A stretch of DNA of 64,000 nucleotides from Clostridium novyi NT (GCF_000014125.1 NC_008593.1:1612001-1676000); one strand, 5' to 3'. Shown: positions 1 through 10,002, counted from the first letter of the stretch. Notes: generated from the letters alone by a model not told the origin. Numbers and translations are program-made.

Positions 1-748
1 CACCAGGTATTATATTTCCTGTTTCTCCAGCTACAAACTTACCTATTGTTAAAACAGCAGATTGAAGAGCCGATATTTCGCTAGAGATTATTTCTTGTAA
101 AGATATATATATGTGTGATGCTATATTTATAGGATCTACCCCAAGTTCTGGCATAGCTCCATGACATCCTGTTCCTTTTACAACTATTCTAAATCTAATA
201 CATCCTGCTATAGTAGTTCCAAGTCCACATAACACAGTATTTGAAGGTGTTCCAGAACTCACATGCATAGCCATAGCCGCATCAACTTTAGGATTTTCAA
301 GAACACCTGCATCTAGCATTCTTTTCGCTCCAGTAAATCCTTCTTCATCTGGCTGAAATACTAATTTAACTGTTCCTTCTATTTCATCTTGATTTTCCTT
401 AAGTAATTTAGCCGCACCTAATAGCATTGCTGTGTGTATATCGTGTCCACATGAATGCATGCAACCATTAGTTGATTTAAAATCACATTCAGTAGCTTCT
501 TCCATTGGTAGTCCATCCATGTCAGCTCTAAGTAAAAATGTTTTTCCCTTTTTATTTCCTTCTATTGTAGCAACTATACCACTTTCACATATCTCCCTTG
601 GATTATATCCAAACTCTCTTAATTTATCCATTACATAAGCTTTAGTTTTTGGTAGCTCACATCCTACTTCAGGATTACTATGTATAGTTCTTCTGTAGTC
701 TATTAAGTCATTCTTTATTGATTTTGCTTGATTCATAATTTTATTCAT
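1..748 (-). CDS. M20D-family amidohydrolase (hippurate/N-acyl amino acid hydrolase type), 3' end outside window
   Basis: The first ~249 residues of an M20 zinc amidohydrolase are visible; the C-terminus lies beyond base 1. Family signatures seen: LLRADMDGLP, the metal-site block MHSCGHDIHTAMLLGA, QPDEEGFTGA and MAMHV. These enzymes remove acyl groups from N-acyl amino acids or related amides; the exact substrate cannot be read. The start ATG at 748 follows GAGG with good spacing. It begins only 9 nt after the stop of the upstream metallopeptidase gene, so it may be co-transcribed with the restriction island. Family call firm, substrate unknown. Confidence 0.9.
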   Translation of the reverse strand, partial: MNKIMNQAKSIKNDLIDYRRTIHSNPEVGCELPKTKAYVMDKLREFGYNPREICESGIVATIEGNKKGKTFLLRADMDGLPMEEATECDFKSTNGCMHSCGHDIHTAMLLGAAKLLKENQDEIEGTVKLVFQPDEEGFTGAKRMLDAGVLENPKVDAAMAMHVSSGTPSNTVLCGLGTTIAGCIRFRIVVKGTGCHGAMPELGVDPINIASHIYISLQEIISSEISALQSAVLTIGKFVAGETGNIIPG

Positions 749-757
749 ATGTATACC

Positions 758-1453
758 TCATCTTTCTTTTAGTCTCTTTTCTCTATCTTTCCACAGTGGC
801 AATATTTCACTCAAAAACTCATAAAACTCTTTTCTATGATTTTGATGTTTTATATGACAAAGTTCATGGATTATAACATATTCAATTAGTTCCCTATCTT
901 CCTTTATTAATTCTAAATTCAACATTACATGATTTTTGTAAGGTGTATAGCTTCCCCATCTTCTCTTCATCTTTCTAATAGACAAAGTTGGTTTTTCAAA
1001 ATTATATTTTGTAAATTTTTCAAAGCATTCTTGAAAAACTCTTTCAAACTCTATTTTAGCACCTTCTCTATACCAATTATATAACAACTTTTTATTGTAT
1101 TCTTCATTGGTACTATACCGTGAATATATGTAAATATTATTCTCTTCTAATTTTACATAGTTCTTTTTAGAAGAGAATACATTAAGCTTATAGTTCTTTC
1201 CTAAATACCTATGGGTTGCTCCACTTTTATAACTTATTATCTCTTGTGTTGGAGGATTTTCTTTAAAGTACTTTTTCCTATCTAATATCCACTTAGATTT
1301 TTTTAAAATAATCTTCTTAACCTCTTCCTCACTTACTCCTAAAGGAGCAACTACTTCTACTGTACAATCAGGTTTAACTGAAATTTTTAAAGTCTTTCTT
1401 CTTTTGTAACTTAGTTTATATTCTATTTCCATGCCTTCATAATTAATTTTCAT
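758..1453 (-). CDS. YgjP-type (DUF45, M48-like) zinc metallopeptidase
   Basis: A 231-residue protein with a C-terminal zinc protease signature HELCH (His196, Glu197, His200), followed by NHRKEFY, and the upstream block RKMKRRWGSY typical of YgjP/DUF45 proteins. It probably acts in the cytosol; no signal peptide or membrane segment is seen. The start overlaps the stop of the NucS-like gene by 4 nt, so the two are translationally coupled. Genes of this family are often found beside Type I restriction systems, which fits this location. Biological substrate is not known. Confidence 0.88.
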   Translation of the reverse strand: MKINYEGMEIEYKLSYKRRKTLKISVKPDCTVEVVAPLGVSEEEVKKIILKKSKWILDRKKYFKENPPTQEIISYKSGATHRYLGKNYKLNVFSSKKNYVKLEENNIYIYSRYSTNEEYNKKLLYNWYREGAKIEFERVFQECFEKFTKYNFEKPTLSIRKMKRRWGSYTPYKNHVMLNLELIKEDRELIEYVIIHELCHIKHQNHRKEFYEFLSEILPLWKDREKRLKER

Positions 1454-2469
1454 GTGTTTTTATTAAAATCTTTAAATATTTCAGCAACCTTATCATTTAT
1501 ATATACAGCATCATCAATTAATGAAATCAATTTATATTTAAACTTATTATAATTATTTAAAATACTTCTTGGTAGTTTTATCGACATCATTCCTTCTTCA
1601 AAATTTAATAATTTATACCCCTTAATTTTTATCAATTCATTTGATTTTTTATTCATTTCTTCTAATTGTTCATGATTTTTGTATTCCTTATAATAAATAC
1701 TTTGAATTAAAAAATCAAAATAAACATGGTCTTGTGAAAAACTTAGTTCCTCATCATAGTATTCATACAATCCACATAAATATCTATCTTTATAATAAAA
1801 TGGGATATTTATAAATGCATTTGCTCTTTCTGTTATCCATGCATCTTTTATAGATGTTTTATACAACCTTTTTATTGTATTTACTTCTTTATTTTCATAT
1901 TCATCTATTATTTCTTTTGTCCAGTGATATACTTCCTCTATCCATTCATCTCTATCTTCAAGAGTTCTATTGCCAGTATTAAGAAATTTATTCCAATTAT
2001 TTAATTTATCATTTATGTCCTTAATATCACTAAAATTAACTTCTAAATCTTCTATTCCAACTAAAGTTCTTATTTCAATACCTGCTAAATTAGCACTTAT
2101 TTTTACTTCTTCTGAAGCAAATGTCCCAACAAGTATTAATTTAGGATAATAGTAATTTTGTCCAAACTCACTTTTCCACTCTATTTTACTTTCGTCATCC
2201 ATAGAAACCATTAATGCCCTATATTCAAGTATTTGAGCAATATTTTCTCTTATTAAAGTCTCCTTTTTTAATTCTACAATAACAGGTCTATTATCTCTGG
2301 TGTCCTTAAATAGTAAATCTATGTATCTATTCAGCCCATTCCTACCAATATTAATTTGTCTTCCAAATTCATTTCTGCTACCTTTAATCTTGGGAATAAC
2401 ATAGCGCTCATCCAATAGCCATGGTGAATTATATATAATATCTTCAATATCTTTTTCTAGTAAATTCAT
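1450..2469 (-). CDS. NucS-like (DUF91/PD-(D/E)XK) endonuclease-domain protein
   Basis: A 339-residue protein. Its first ~150 residues carry a PD-(D/E)XK nuclease core of the NucS/DUF91 type: YIDLLF (Asp near 49) then VIVELKKE (Glu and Lys near 66-68), preceded by a basic GRQINIGRNGLNRY segment. The C-terminal half is charged and unassigned. No Mrr or helicase domain is seen. It overlaps the metallopeptidase gene by 4 nt and starts at ATG 2469 behind AGGAAGAT. Together with the Type I genes it looks like a defence-island nuclease; its target (mismatch, foreign or modified DNA) is inference. Confidence 0.8.
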   Translation of the reverse strand: MNLLEKDIEDIIYNSPWLLDERYVIPKIKGSRNEFGRQINIGRNGLNRYIDLLFKDTRDNRPVIVELKKETLIRENIAQILEYRALMVSMDDESKIEWKSEFGQNYYYPKLILVGTFASEEVKISANLAGIEIRTLVGIEDLEVNFSDIKDINDKLNNWNKFLNTGNRTLEDRDEWIEEVYHWTKEIIDEYENKEVNTIKRLYKTSIKDAWITERANAFINIPFYYKDRYLCGLYEYYDEELSFSQDHVYFDFLIQSIYYKEYKNHEQLEEMNKKSNELIKIKGYKLLNFEEGMMSIKLPRSILNNYNKFKYKLISLIDDAVYINDKVAEIFKDFNKNT

Positions 2470-2616
2470 CCCTATCTTCCTCCTAAATCAAATAAAATGT
2501 AACTCTAATTATTCTTTTTCAAAGATTTATTTTTCTTTTTTATACTTATTAATGTGAACTCATTAATTATATATACTGAATTTTTAAATTTAATAAAAAT
2601 GGCTATATATAATTAC

Positions 2617-2649
2617 AAACTAGCGATTAAATTTAATCACTAGTTTTTT
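2617..2649. terminator. Hairpin just downstream of the small unknown gene
   Basis: Stem ACTAG-GATTA paired with TAATC-CTAGT, with T6 on the plus side and only a short T run on the minus side. It lies directly after the stop of the minus-strand gene ending at 2664 and probably ends that transcript, although the better T tract is on the opposite strand. Confidence 0.5.
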
Positions 2650-2663
2650 AGAAATACATATTT

Positions 2664-3062
2664 TTAGTTTTTAGCCTTCAATTTGCTTATATACATTTTT
2701 CCATCAATAATATTGATTAATGTGTATCCCATACAACAAATACCATCATTAAAATCATAAATTTTCTCATCCTCTTCATTCATGACTTCATCGTTAACAA
2801 AATTATTGTATTTTTTATTTAGATTTTTAATAATATTATTGGACTTTTTAATATTCTTTCTTAACCATCTTTTAGTATCTTGCTTATTATTTAATATAAA
2901 TTCAAGATATCCATTTAATTTATTGATCAATTCTTCATGACCTTCATTATGAACTAATATCCACTTATCATCTAAGTCATTTTCCTCTATTATCTCTTCA
3001 CTTTCATTTCTATGTATAACTTTAAGTCTTCTACATTGCTCTTTTATAAATTTTTTATTCAT
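2664..3062 (-). CDS. Hypothetical protein in restriction island
   Basis: An unrecognised protein of 132 residues from the preferred ATG at 3062, which has AAGGATGG 8 nt upstream; an in-frame ATG at 3089 would add nine residues but has no clear ribosome site. It is hydrophilic, rich in Asn, Lys and Glu, with a basic middle (WLRKNIKKSNN) and a C-terminus around GICCMGYTLINI. No signal peptide or membrane segment. It sits between hsdR and the NucS-like gene on the same strand, with hairpins on both sides, so it may be its own transcription unit. Confidence 0.65.
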   Translation of the reverse strand: MNKKFIKEQCRRLKVIHRNESEEIIEENDLDDKWILVHNEGHEELINKLNGYLEFILNNKQDTKRWLRKNIKKSNNIIKNLNKKYNNFVNDEVMNEEDEKIYDFNDGICCMGYTLINIIDGKMYISKLKAKN

Positions 3063-3212
3063 TATGTCATCCATCCTTTTTATAATCATAGAAACTATAT
3101 AGATTTATATTTTTAACTGTCTTACTACTTTTGAATGATTTCATACATAAAAAAGATTATTTAATTCTTCTTCGTCATTTTTTCACTATTTCGTTTTAGT
3201 TTCCTGTAAATT

Positions 3213-3243
3213 AGAACACCAGCTACTAAAACTGGTGCTTTAT
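3213..3243. terminator. Hairpin downstream of hsdR
   Basis: AGAACACCAG pairs with CTGGTGCTTT across a 9-nt loop, about 40 nt after the hsdR stop. The T tract is weak on both strands, so this may be a poor terminator. Confidence 0.5.
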
Positions 3244-3283
3244 TGAATACTTATTATAATTTATAATTATCCTAAAATTTTCC

Positions 3284-6200
3284 TTACACATATGTGTTAC
3301 ATTGTGTATCTTTATAATTATAAAGGAAATGTTTGTACACTACCTCTTTCTTTTCCTCTATTTCATACTCTTCATAAGATTCTGGTAAATATTGATAAAG
3401 AAAATTATATATATGTTGTTTTACTATTGATTTACTTTGAGTCTTTTCTCTCCAATTATCTATATTAGAAATTGTTAATTTAAGTTCTTCAATAAGTTCC
3501 TTACTTATTTTCTTTAATTTTTCCCTTTCTCTAGATAATAAATTGGGTTTTTCTAATAAATCAAAAACTGCTAAATATTCTTCTGTTAACCCTTCTCTAG
3601 CTGCTCTTTTTTCTTCTTTGCTTAAATCATTAACAAACTTAAGCAAGTCCTCAAATGTCTTTTCTATAGTTAACCTATCTTTTTCATTATTATATTCTTC
3701 TATTATCCTTTGATATCTTTCATAATAATCCATTCTTGTAGAGTTTTGTTTTAGCATTTTTGACAATCTCATTTCTATCTTTTCTTGCATATCATGGACT
3801 GTAGTATTTTTTCTTGGATTCTTTTTAAATTCTTCTTTTAATTTATCAAAATCAATATTACTTATATCAAATACTTTATATTCATTTACTGAATCTTCTT
3901 TTATTTCTTGTGTACTGATAGCATCATCAACTACGGTATGCAATTCTTTTATTACCTCTGTAATATCACTAACTTTTTTCTTTTCCTGTATCTTTTTATA
4001 TATTATATCAATTGCATTTTTATACGGAGTATATTTATCTATATCTTCATGATATAAGCAAGCTTTATATTTAGCTATTACCTCTCTAGCCAATATTTCA
4101 AATTTATTTTTAAATTCTTTACTTGAGTAAATAACTTCTTGTGCATCATTTATAAGTTTTATTTTGTTAAATCCACTCTCACAAACAACAAGTTCATCTA
4201 AATTATAATTCAATGATTTTAAGTGCTCTTTTGTTTGCTCAATAACATAAGCTAATTCGTTAATTAGTTCCTCATCTGTCTTTGCTGGATTTCCAGTTGA
4301 AGTATTTTCTCCATTGTTTATTCCAGTTGCACTTCCGTAATCTGCTAAAGCTTGTCTTAAATTTTTAAGGACACCTATATAATCTACAATAAGTCCATTA
4401 TTTTTACCTTCATATACACGATTTGCTCTTGCTATTGTCTGCATTAACGTGTGCTGTTTCAATACTTTATCTAGATATAAAATAGATAAACATTTTACAT
4501 CAAATCCTGTAAGCCACATAGCACAAACTATTGCTAATCTAAATGGACTTTCTGAGTCTTTAAAATCAGTTGCTAATTCTGTATATTTATCTTCATTATT
4601 TCTCTTTATTCCCTTTTTTATCTTTTCTCTATGCGGTTTTATATCTAAACCCCACTTTTCAAAAGTTTTAACTTCATTTTGTTCTTCACTTACCACTACT
4701 GCATATTCTGTTTCCTTAAGCCAATTTAAATGCTTTGTTTTCTCTACTCCATCTTGTTCATCAATACAATTCTTTAATTGAGATTCTTCTAATTTTATTT
4801 TTTCCTTCCAGTATTTATCTATGAGATTATACATTTTAACACAAGTAACCTTATCTATACATACAAGCATAGCTTTGCCACTTTCCCACATTGTTGAATA
4901 GTGATTTACTATATCCCTTGCTATTTTATCTAATCTTTCATTACTTGTTATTACATGGTATTGCTTACCTAATGCTCTTCTCAACTTTTCTTCTTGATCA
5001 TCACTTAAATCAAAATCTTCAATCTTATCTTGAATCTTGGAATTTAAATTATGGTCTACAATTCCTAGCTTTTCTCCTCTACTTTCATAATAAAGAGGTA
5101 CTGTGGCTCCGTCTTTTACTGCCCTATCAAAATCATATATGGATACATAATCACCAAACTCTTCTTTAGTAGTTGTATCTCCACTTAGAAGAGGTGTTCC
5201 TGTAAAGCCTAAAAATTTAGCCTCTGGCAAGGCATGTCTCATATTTGTTGCAAGTAATCCATACTGTGTTCTATGTGCTTCATCTGATATAACTATTACC
5301 TCATCACTATTAGGAAATGGTTCTTTTACCTTTTCATTAAATTTATGAATAAGTGTAAAGATATATCTATTATTTTGTTTAAGTAGTGTTTTTAAATGCT
5401 CTCCGCTAGATGCCCATACATCATAATTAGCTTTAACTGCTTCAACACCTACAAAAGTTTTGTATATCTGTTCATCTAATTCTGTCCTATCAGTAACTAT
5501 TAAAAATGATTGATTACCATTTAATTTTCTTAGTATCTTTTGACAGAAGAAAACTATAGAATAAGATTTTCCACTTCCTTGAGTATGCCAAAACACACCA
5601 AGTTTATTACTTTTAGTTTTTTTAGATTTCTTAAAAGACTCAACTGCCTTATTGACTCCTAAAAATTGATGATTTCTAGCAATAATTTTAACTAATTTTC
5701 CTGAGCTATCATCAAACAATATAAAATTTTCAAATATGTCCATAAAATTATCTTTTGAACACATTCCTTTAAGCATTGTTTCAAACTCAACAGAGCCCTC
5801 TTCTTCCTCTTTAAGTCTCTTCCACTCATTAAAATATTCATATTTACTTGTAACAGCTCCAGCTTTTCCTTTACTACCATTACTTAATATTACAAATGCA
5901 TTGAAATTAAATATTTCTGGTATTGTATCCTTATAATCAGTAAGGTTATCTCTATATGCATCTTCTACTTCCTTATGAACATTTTTTAATTCAATAAATA
6001 ATAAAGGTATTCCATTCACAAAACCAACAATATCTGCTCTTCTTCTATAAAGATCCCCTTGTATCCATAATTCTCTTATAGCCAAAAAATGATTTTTAGA
6101 AGGTTCTTGAAAGTTAAAGATTTTTAATTTTTCTTCTTTTCTATGTCCTTCTCTATCTTTAAACTCTACTTTTACACCCTCTTTAAACATTTTATATTTT

Positions 6201-6481
6201 TCTTTGTTAATATCTATAAGAGATTTAGATATATTATTTTCAACTATTTTTTCAATAGCTCTATCATACGCTTCTTCTGGTAAATTAGGATTAAGTTTCT
6301 TAAGTGCTGGCTTTAAATATTTAACCAGCACTATTTCTTTTTCTATTTTTCTTCCAAATGTACCATTTTCCCCAAGTGTTTCAGTATTATACGCATAAGC
6401 TGTATTCCAATCTAAATTATATTTGAAATAATCTATTGTTGTCTTTTGTACTAACCCGTCTTCTGAATACTCCTTACTCAT
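3284..6481 (-). CDS. hsdR: Type I restriction enzyme R subunit (ATP-dependent translocase/endonuclease)
   Basis: A 1065-residue motor and nuclease subunit of a Type I restriction system, normal length for the family. Order: N-terminal HSDR_N nuclease with RRRADIVGF and FIELKN (catalytic Asp...Glu-x-Lys, near 145-165), SF2 helicase Walker A HTQGSGKS (~300), DEAH-type box SDEAHR (~399), motif III TGTPL, then the second RecA domain with MWLTGFDVK and QTIARANR. The C-terminal ~250 residues are helical, as expected for the part that contacts the methylase core. The ATG overlaps the hsdS stop by 4 nt. All motifs are intact, so it is probably active. Confidence 0.97.
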   Translation of the reverse strand: MSKEYSEDGLVQKTTIDYFKYNLDWNTAYAYNTETLGENGTFGRKIEKEIVLVKYLKPALKKLNPNLPEEAYDRAIEKIVENNISKSLIDINKEKYKMFKEGVKVEFKDREGHRKEEKLKIFNFQEPSKNHFLAIRELWIQGDLYRRRADIVGFVNGIPLLFIELKNVHKEVEDAYRDNLTDYKDTIPEIFNFNAFVILSNGSKGKAGAVTSKYEYFNEWKRLKEEEEGSVEFETMLKGMCSKDNFMDIFENFILFDDSSGKLVKIIARNHQFLGVNKAVESFKKSKKTKSNKLGVFWHTQGSGKSYSIVFFCQKILRKLNGNQSFLIVTDRTELDEQIYKTFVGVEAVKANYDVWASSGEHLKTLLKQNNRYIFTLIHKFNEKVKEPFPNSDEVIVISDEAHRTQYGLLATNMRHALPEAKFLGFTGTPLLSGDTTTKEEFGDYVSIYDFDRAVKDGATVPLYYESRGEKLGIVDHNLNSKIQDKIEDFDLSDDQEEKLRRALGKQYHVITSNERLDKIARDIVNHYSTMWESGKAMLVCIDKVTCVKMYNLIDKYWKEKIKLEESQLKNCIDEQDGVEKTKHLNWLKETEYAVVVSEEQNEVKTFEKWGLDIKPHREKIKKGIKRNNEDKYTELATDFKDSESPFRLAIVCAMWLTGFDVKCLSILYLDKVLKQHTLMQTIARANRVYEGKNNGLIVDYIGVLKNLRQALADYGSATGINNGENTSTGNPAKTDEELINELAYVIEQTKEHLKSLNYNLDELVVCESGFNKIKLINDAQEVIYSSKEFKNKFEILAREVIAKYKACLYHEDIDKYTPYKNAIDIIYKKIQEKKKVSDITEVIKELHTVVDDAISTQEIKEDSVNEYKVFDISNIDFDKLKEEFKKNPRKNTTVHDMQEKIEMRLSKMLKQNSTRMDYYERYQRIIEEYNNEKDRLTIEKTFEDLLKFVNDLSKEEKRAAREGLTEEYLAVFDLLEKPNLLSREREKLKKISKELIEELKLTISNIDNWREKTQSKSIVKQHIYNFLYQYLPESYEEYEIEEKKEVVYKHFLYNYKDTQCNTYV

Positions 6482-7683
6482 ACTTCAATCTCCCCCATAA
6501 TTAACTTTGGTATTAAAATATCTCTGGCTTCTTTTAATTTTTGATTTTGCTGTAATAAATTATTTAGTAACACTCTTAAATCAGTAATTTTTGTTTCAAA
6601 TTGTTCAATTACTTTTTTTTCTGGCATTAATATATCTACATCTGTAATTAATTTTGCATTAGCACTTTTTCTAGTTGCCCCAGTACTAGATTGTGATATA
6701 AATTGTTGATAAAAATCAGAATTAAGAAAATAAAATAAGTAATATGGCTTTATATTATCATTATTTATATTTATCCTTATTAAATATGACGCAAAAACAG
6801 CTTCTATATCTTCTTCCACAATGCCAACTTTACCAGGATCAGCCATTCTTATTACAAGAATATCATGCTTTTTTAATGCATATTTATCTTTTTGATTGTC
6901 TTCAATTTTACACCATGGTACACTAGACCAATTAATATAGCTAGTTTTATTTATATCTTTACCTCTTAAATACTTAACACCTGTATCTTCATTCAATGCA
7001 CTTTCTGTAAAACCATATTGTGTTGACACGATTTCACTCAAATGCACTTTACTCCATCCTTTAGGTACTCCATCCACAAATTCACACTTTTCATACCCAG
7101 GAAATCTAAAATTAACAAACCATTCTTTATAAATTAGCTCTGCACTTTCTTCTAATAATTTTATTCTTTTAAGGTTATTTTCTATTAAATAATCATATTT
7201 GGAAATTATATTAACTACTTTTTTTTGAATATTTATATCCACTTTAGGTACAAGAATCTCTTTAATCTTATATATTCCTAACTTAGGCTGTGCTGCACCT
7301 GCTGCTAGTGTTTGCATTTCTTGCTTTGATTTATCCATAGATAGATAATAGAGTAAAAAACTCGAATCATAGTTTTTAAGTTTAGTAATTTTCACTGCAT
7401 TTTCTGTAAGATTAGCCCCATCTAATTCTTCTGAGACAATTCCAATATCACCTATATTTGCACCAACTATTGTTATACATACATCATTTGTGCTCACTGT
7501 ATAATTTTTAATAGTTTCATATGTTTTCTCATCAATATATTGTAACTCATCACATTTTATTTTTCCCTCTCCAATATCTCGTGCTCTTATATATTTATAT
7601 TTAGTTTCTTGTTCTACAAAATCGCAACCTTTGGGTAACCTTTTTCCACCCTTTATTTCAGAAATTTCGCCTAATTTAATCAT
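6478..7683 (-). CDS. hsdS: Type I restriction-modification specificity subunit
   Basis: A 401-residue DNA-recognition subunit with two target-recognition domains (about 1-150 and 205-355), each followed by a conserved helical spacer: LLEESAELIYKEWFVNF in the centre and KLKEARDILIPKLI at the end. The TRD starts are visible as LGEISEIKGGKRLP and LSEIVSTQYGF. It sets which bipartite sequence is methylated or cut; the site cannot be read from the gene. ATG 7683 overlaps the hsdM stop (ATGA), and hsdR overlaps its end. No inverted repeats or second partial hsdS copy nearby, so no sign of shuffling. Confidence 0.95.
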   Translation of the reverse strand: MIKLGEISEIKGGKRLPKGCDFVEQETKYKYIRARDIGEGKIKCDELQYIDEKTYETIKNYTVSTNDVCITIVGANIGDIGIVSEELDGANLTENAVKITKLKNYDSSFLLYYLSMDKSKQEMQTLAAGAAQPKLGIYKIKEILVPKVDINIQKKVVNIISKYDYLIENNLKRIKLLEESAELIYKEWFVNFRFPGYEKCEFVDGVPKGWSKVHLSEIVSTQYGFTESALNEDTGVKYLRGKDINKTSYINWSSVPWCKIEDNQKDKYALKKHDILVIRMADPGKVGIVEEDIEAVFASYLIRININNDNIKPYYLFYFLNSDFYQQFISQSSTGATRKSANAKLITDVDILMPEKKVIEQFETKITDLRVLLNNLLQQNQKLKEARDILIPKLIMGEIEV

Positions 7684-9797
7684 ATTCCCAACTCCTCAAA
7701 GTTGCATTTTATCACCTTAGCCAATTCAAAAGCTTCCTCATTTAATCCATCTAGCTCTATTTGTATTTCTTTAAGTCTTGCTTCAAAATCAAAGTCTTCA
7801 TCAATATGTTGTGCAACGCCTACATATCTTCCTGGTGTTAAACTCCAATCATTCTTTTCTATTTCTTCTTTATCAACTAATTTACATAATCCTTCTATGT
7901 CTTCTAGTTTTGCATCTTTAAATTTACTTTGAAGCCATTTCACTTGAGAATATAGATAATTTATTTCTTTTAGAGATTCAACAAAGTCTTTTTTAGCTTC
8001 ATCAATCTTTTTCCTATCTTCTTTTACTTTTTTTGTATCCCATTCATCACTCTTCTTAGCTTCTAACTCTTTTTCTGCTTTATCAATAAGATTATTAGCT
8101 TCTTTATATAAGTGATCTATAGCTTTTATTTTCAATTTGATTTTATTTGAGATTTCTTCAAATTTGCTATATTGCTCAATTTGGATAGAATTCGCTTTAT
8201 CTATTTCACTAAAATCTTCTATAGTGTTATCTTTAACCCAATTTTGATAATCTTCTATTTCTCTATTTAAAGTTTCTTTTTCAACAAAATAATTATCAAT
8301 ATCCTTTTGCAATTCTTTTAGTGAAGTATAATATTCTTCTCTAATTTCTTTATTTTCATCAGCTACTAATTTAAATGAATTAAATCTTTCAAGTTGATCA
8401 ATTAATTCATGTAGCTTATCTTCAAATAATATTGCTTTTTTATTTATAAAATTAGCCTTACTTGAATAATCATTAATATATTCAGCTACTAATTTAAGAT
8501 ATCTTTCATTTTGTCCTCTATATAACCATACTATTGACGTTATATTTTTAAGTTGTTCCTCTGAAAAATCATTTATTGTTCTATTAACTTTTCTAAATAT
8601 ATTTCTAGCATCTATCATTAGTACTTTATCTTTCTTATCTTCTGACTTGTTTTTATCAAAAAACCATAAAGTACAAGGTAAACTTCTAGTGTAAAAAAAG
8701 TTATTACCTATTGATATAATCACATCTACATCATTAGTTTTTATAAGTCTTTCTCTTACATCCTTTTCTCCATGACCTGCATCAGTAGCAGAACTTGCCA
8801 TTACGAAACCCGCTCTTCCTTTTTCATTTAAATAAGAATAGAAATATTGAATCCATAAATAGTTTGCATTACTAACTGCCTTAGATTTTTTATTCACTCC
8901 TGGTAATCCAAATGGCAGTCTAGGGTCTGTTTTTATTTTTTCACTATCAACACCATCTACATTAAATGGTGGATTAGCCATAACATAATTACATTTACCT
9001 AAAAGTTCGTGTTTATCTTCATAAAAAGTATTACCTTCTAATATCTTACCTTCTAATCCATGAACTGCCATATTCATTCTTGCAAGCTTAGTATTAAGTT
9101 CTGCTTTTTCTTGACCATAAAATGTTACTTTATCGTTTGCACTAGCACCATGACTTTGAATAAAATGTCCTGTTTGAACAAACATACCTGCACTACCACA
9201 AGCCGGATCTAATACGATTCCTTGCTCTGGCTCTATAACATTAACTATCATTTGAACTAAAGATATAGGAGTAAAGAATTCTCCCCCTTCTTGTGCTCCA
9301 GTCATAGCAAATTTATTTAAAAAATACTCGTATATTCTTCCAAATACATCGCCCTTAGCATTTCTTAATTCATCACTATTAAACTTTCTTAATAATTCTC
9401 TAAGTAATTCATTGTCAAATATCGTATAATTAGTAGGTAAGGAACCTTTTAATTTTTCATATTCCTTTTCTATAGCTTTCATTGCATTATTAATAGATTT
9501 ACCTATATCAGCATCTTCTGTTAAAGATACTAAATAATCATACCTAGCTATTTCAGGAAGGAAAATAGCACTTTTACTTTCAAAGTCCTCTTTAGTTATA
9601 GGTCTTTTTTTACCATTTCTAGATGGTAAGTTTTCTTCTATTTCTTCCTTAACCATTAAAAACCTATTATAAGCATATCTTAAAAATATAAGTCCTAATA
9701 CTGGCATACTATACTCTGCTGCTGTTAGCTTTGAATTTGCCCTTAGTTGATCTGCTGCATCCCATAAATCTCTTTCTATTTTCTTGATATCTTCCAT
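7680..9797 (-). CDS. hsdM: Type I restriction-modification N6-adenine methyltransferase subunit, with long coiled-coil insert
   Basis: The first gene of hsdM-hsdS-hsdR. From ATG 9797 (GAGGAGAT 5 nt upstream) the protein is about 705 residues; an earlier in-frame start at 9818 has no ribosome site. SAM motif I DPACGSAGM (~200) and the catalytic NPPF (~276) are intact, and the conserved tail NDWSLTPGRYVG is near 650. Between them, about residues 430-640, lies a highly charged Lys/Glu-rich segment predicted to form long coiled coils. This makes it ~200 residues longer than standard HsdM (~500). Such inserts are known in one HsdM subfamily. Confidence 0.96.
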   Translation of the reverse strand: MEDIKKIERDLWDAADQLRANSKLTAAEYSMPVLGLIFLRYAYNRFLMVKEEIEENLPSRNGKKRPITKEDFESKSAIFLPEIARYDYLVSLTEDADIGKSINNAMKAIEKEYEKLKGSLPTNYTIFDNELLRELLRKFNSDELRNAKGDVFGRIYEYFLNKFAMTGAQEGGEFFTPISLVQMIVNVIEPEQGIVLDPACGSAGMFVQTGHFIQSHGASANDKVTFYGQEKAELNTKLARMNMAVHGLEGKILEGNTFYEDKHELLGKCNYVMANPPFNVDGVDSEKIKTDPRLPFGLPGVNKKSKAVSNANYLWIQYFYSYLNEKGRAGFVMASSATDAGHGEKDVRERLIKTNDVDVIISIGNNFFYTRSLPCTLWFFDKNKSEDKKDKVLMIDARNIFRKVNRTINDFSEEQLKNITSIVWLYRGQNERYLKLVAEYINDYSSKANFINKKAILFEDKLHELIDQLERFNSFKLVADENKEIREEYYTSLKELQKDIDNYFVEKETLNREIEDYQNWVKDNTIEDFSEIDKANSIQIEQYSKFEEISNKIKLKIKAIDHLYKEANNLIDKAEKELEAKKSDEWDTKKVKEDRKKIDEAKKDFVESLKEINYLYSQVKWLQSKFKDAKLEDIEGLCKLVDKEEIEKNDWSLTPGRYVGVAQHIDEDFDFEARLKEIQIELDGLNEEAFELAKVIKCNFEELGI

Positions 9798-10002
9798 TAA
9801 ATATCTCCTCTTTCGCATTAACTAATATTTATACTAAACTAAAATAATTTCATCAGCCTATACAAATGCAATTATATTATAACCCTATTTTTTTGTATTT
9901 TCCATAATGTTTACAAAATGACTGTTTCCTCCCCCTGCACTACTAAACATACTAATTTTCACATTAATAAAAATCCACTAGTTTAACTAGTGCAGATTGT
10001 TC

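Noticed and set aside
6478..7683. Phase-variable hsdS with inverted repeats or a silent copy.
   Set aside because: No second specificity fragment, recombinase or inverted repeats were found nearby.
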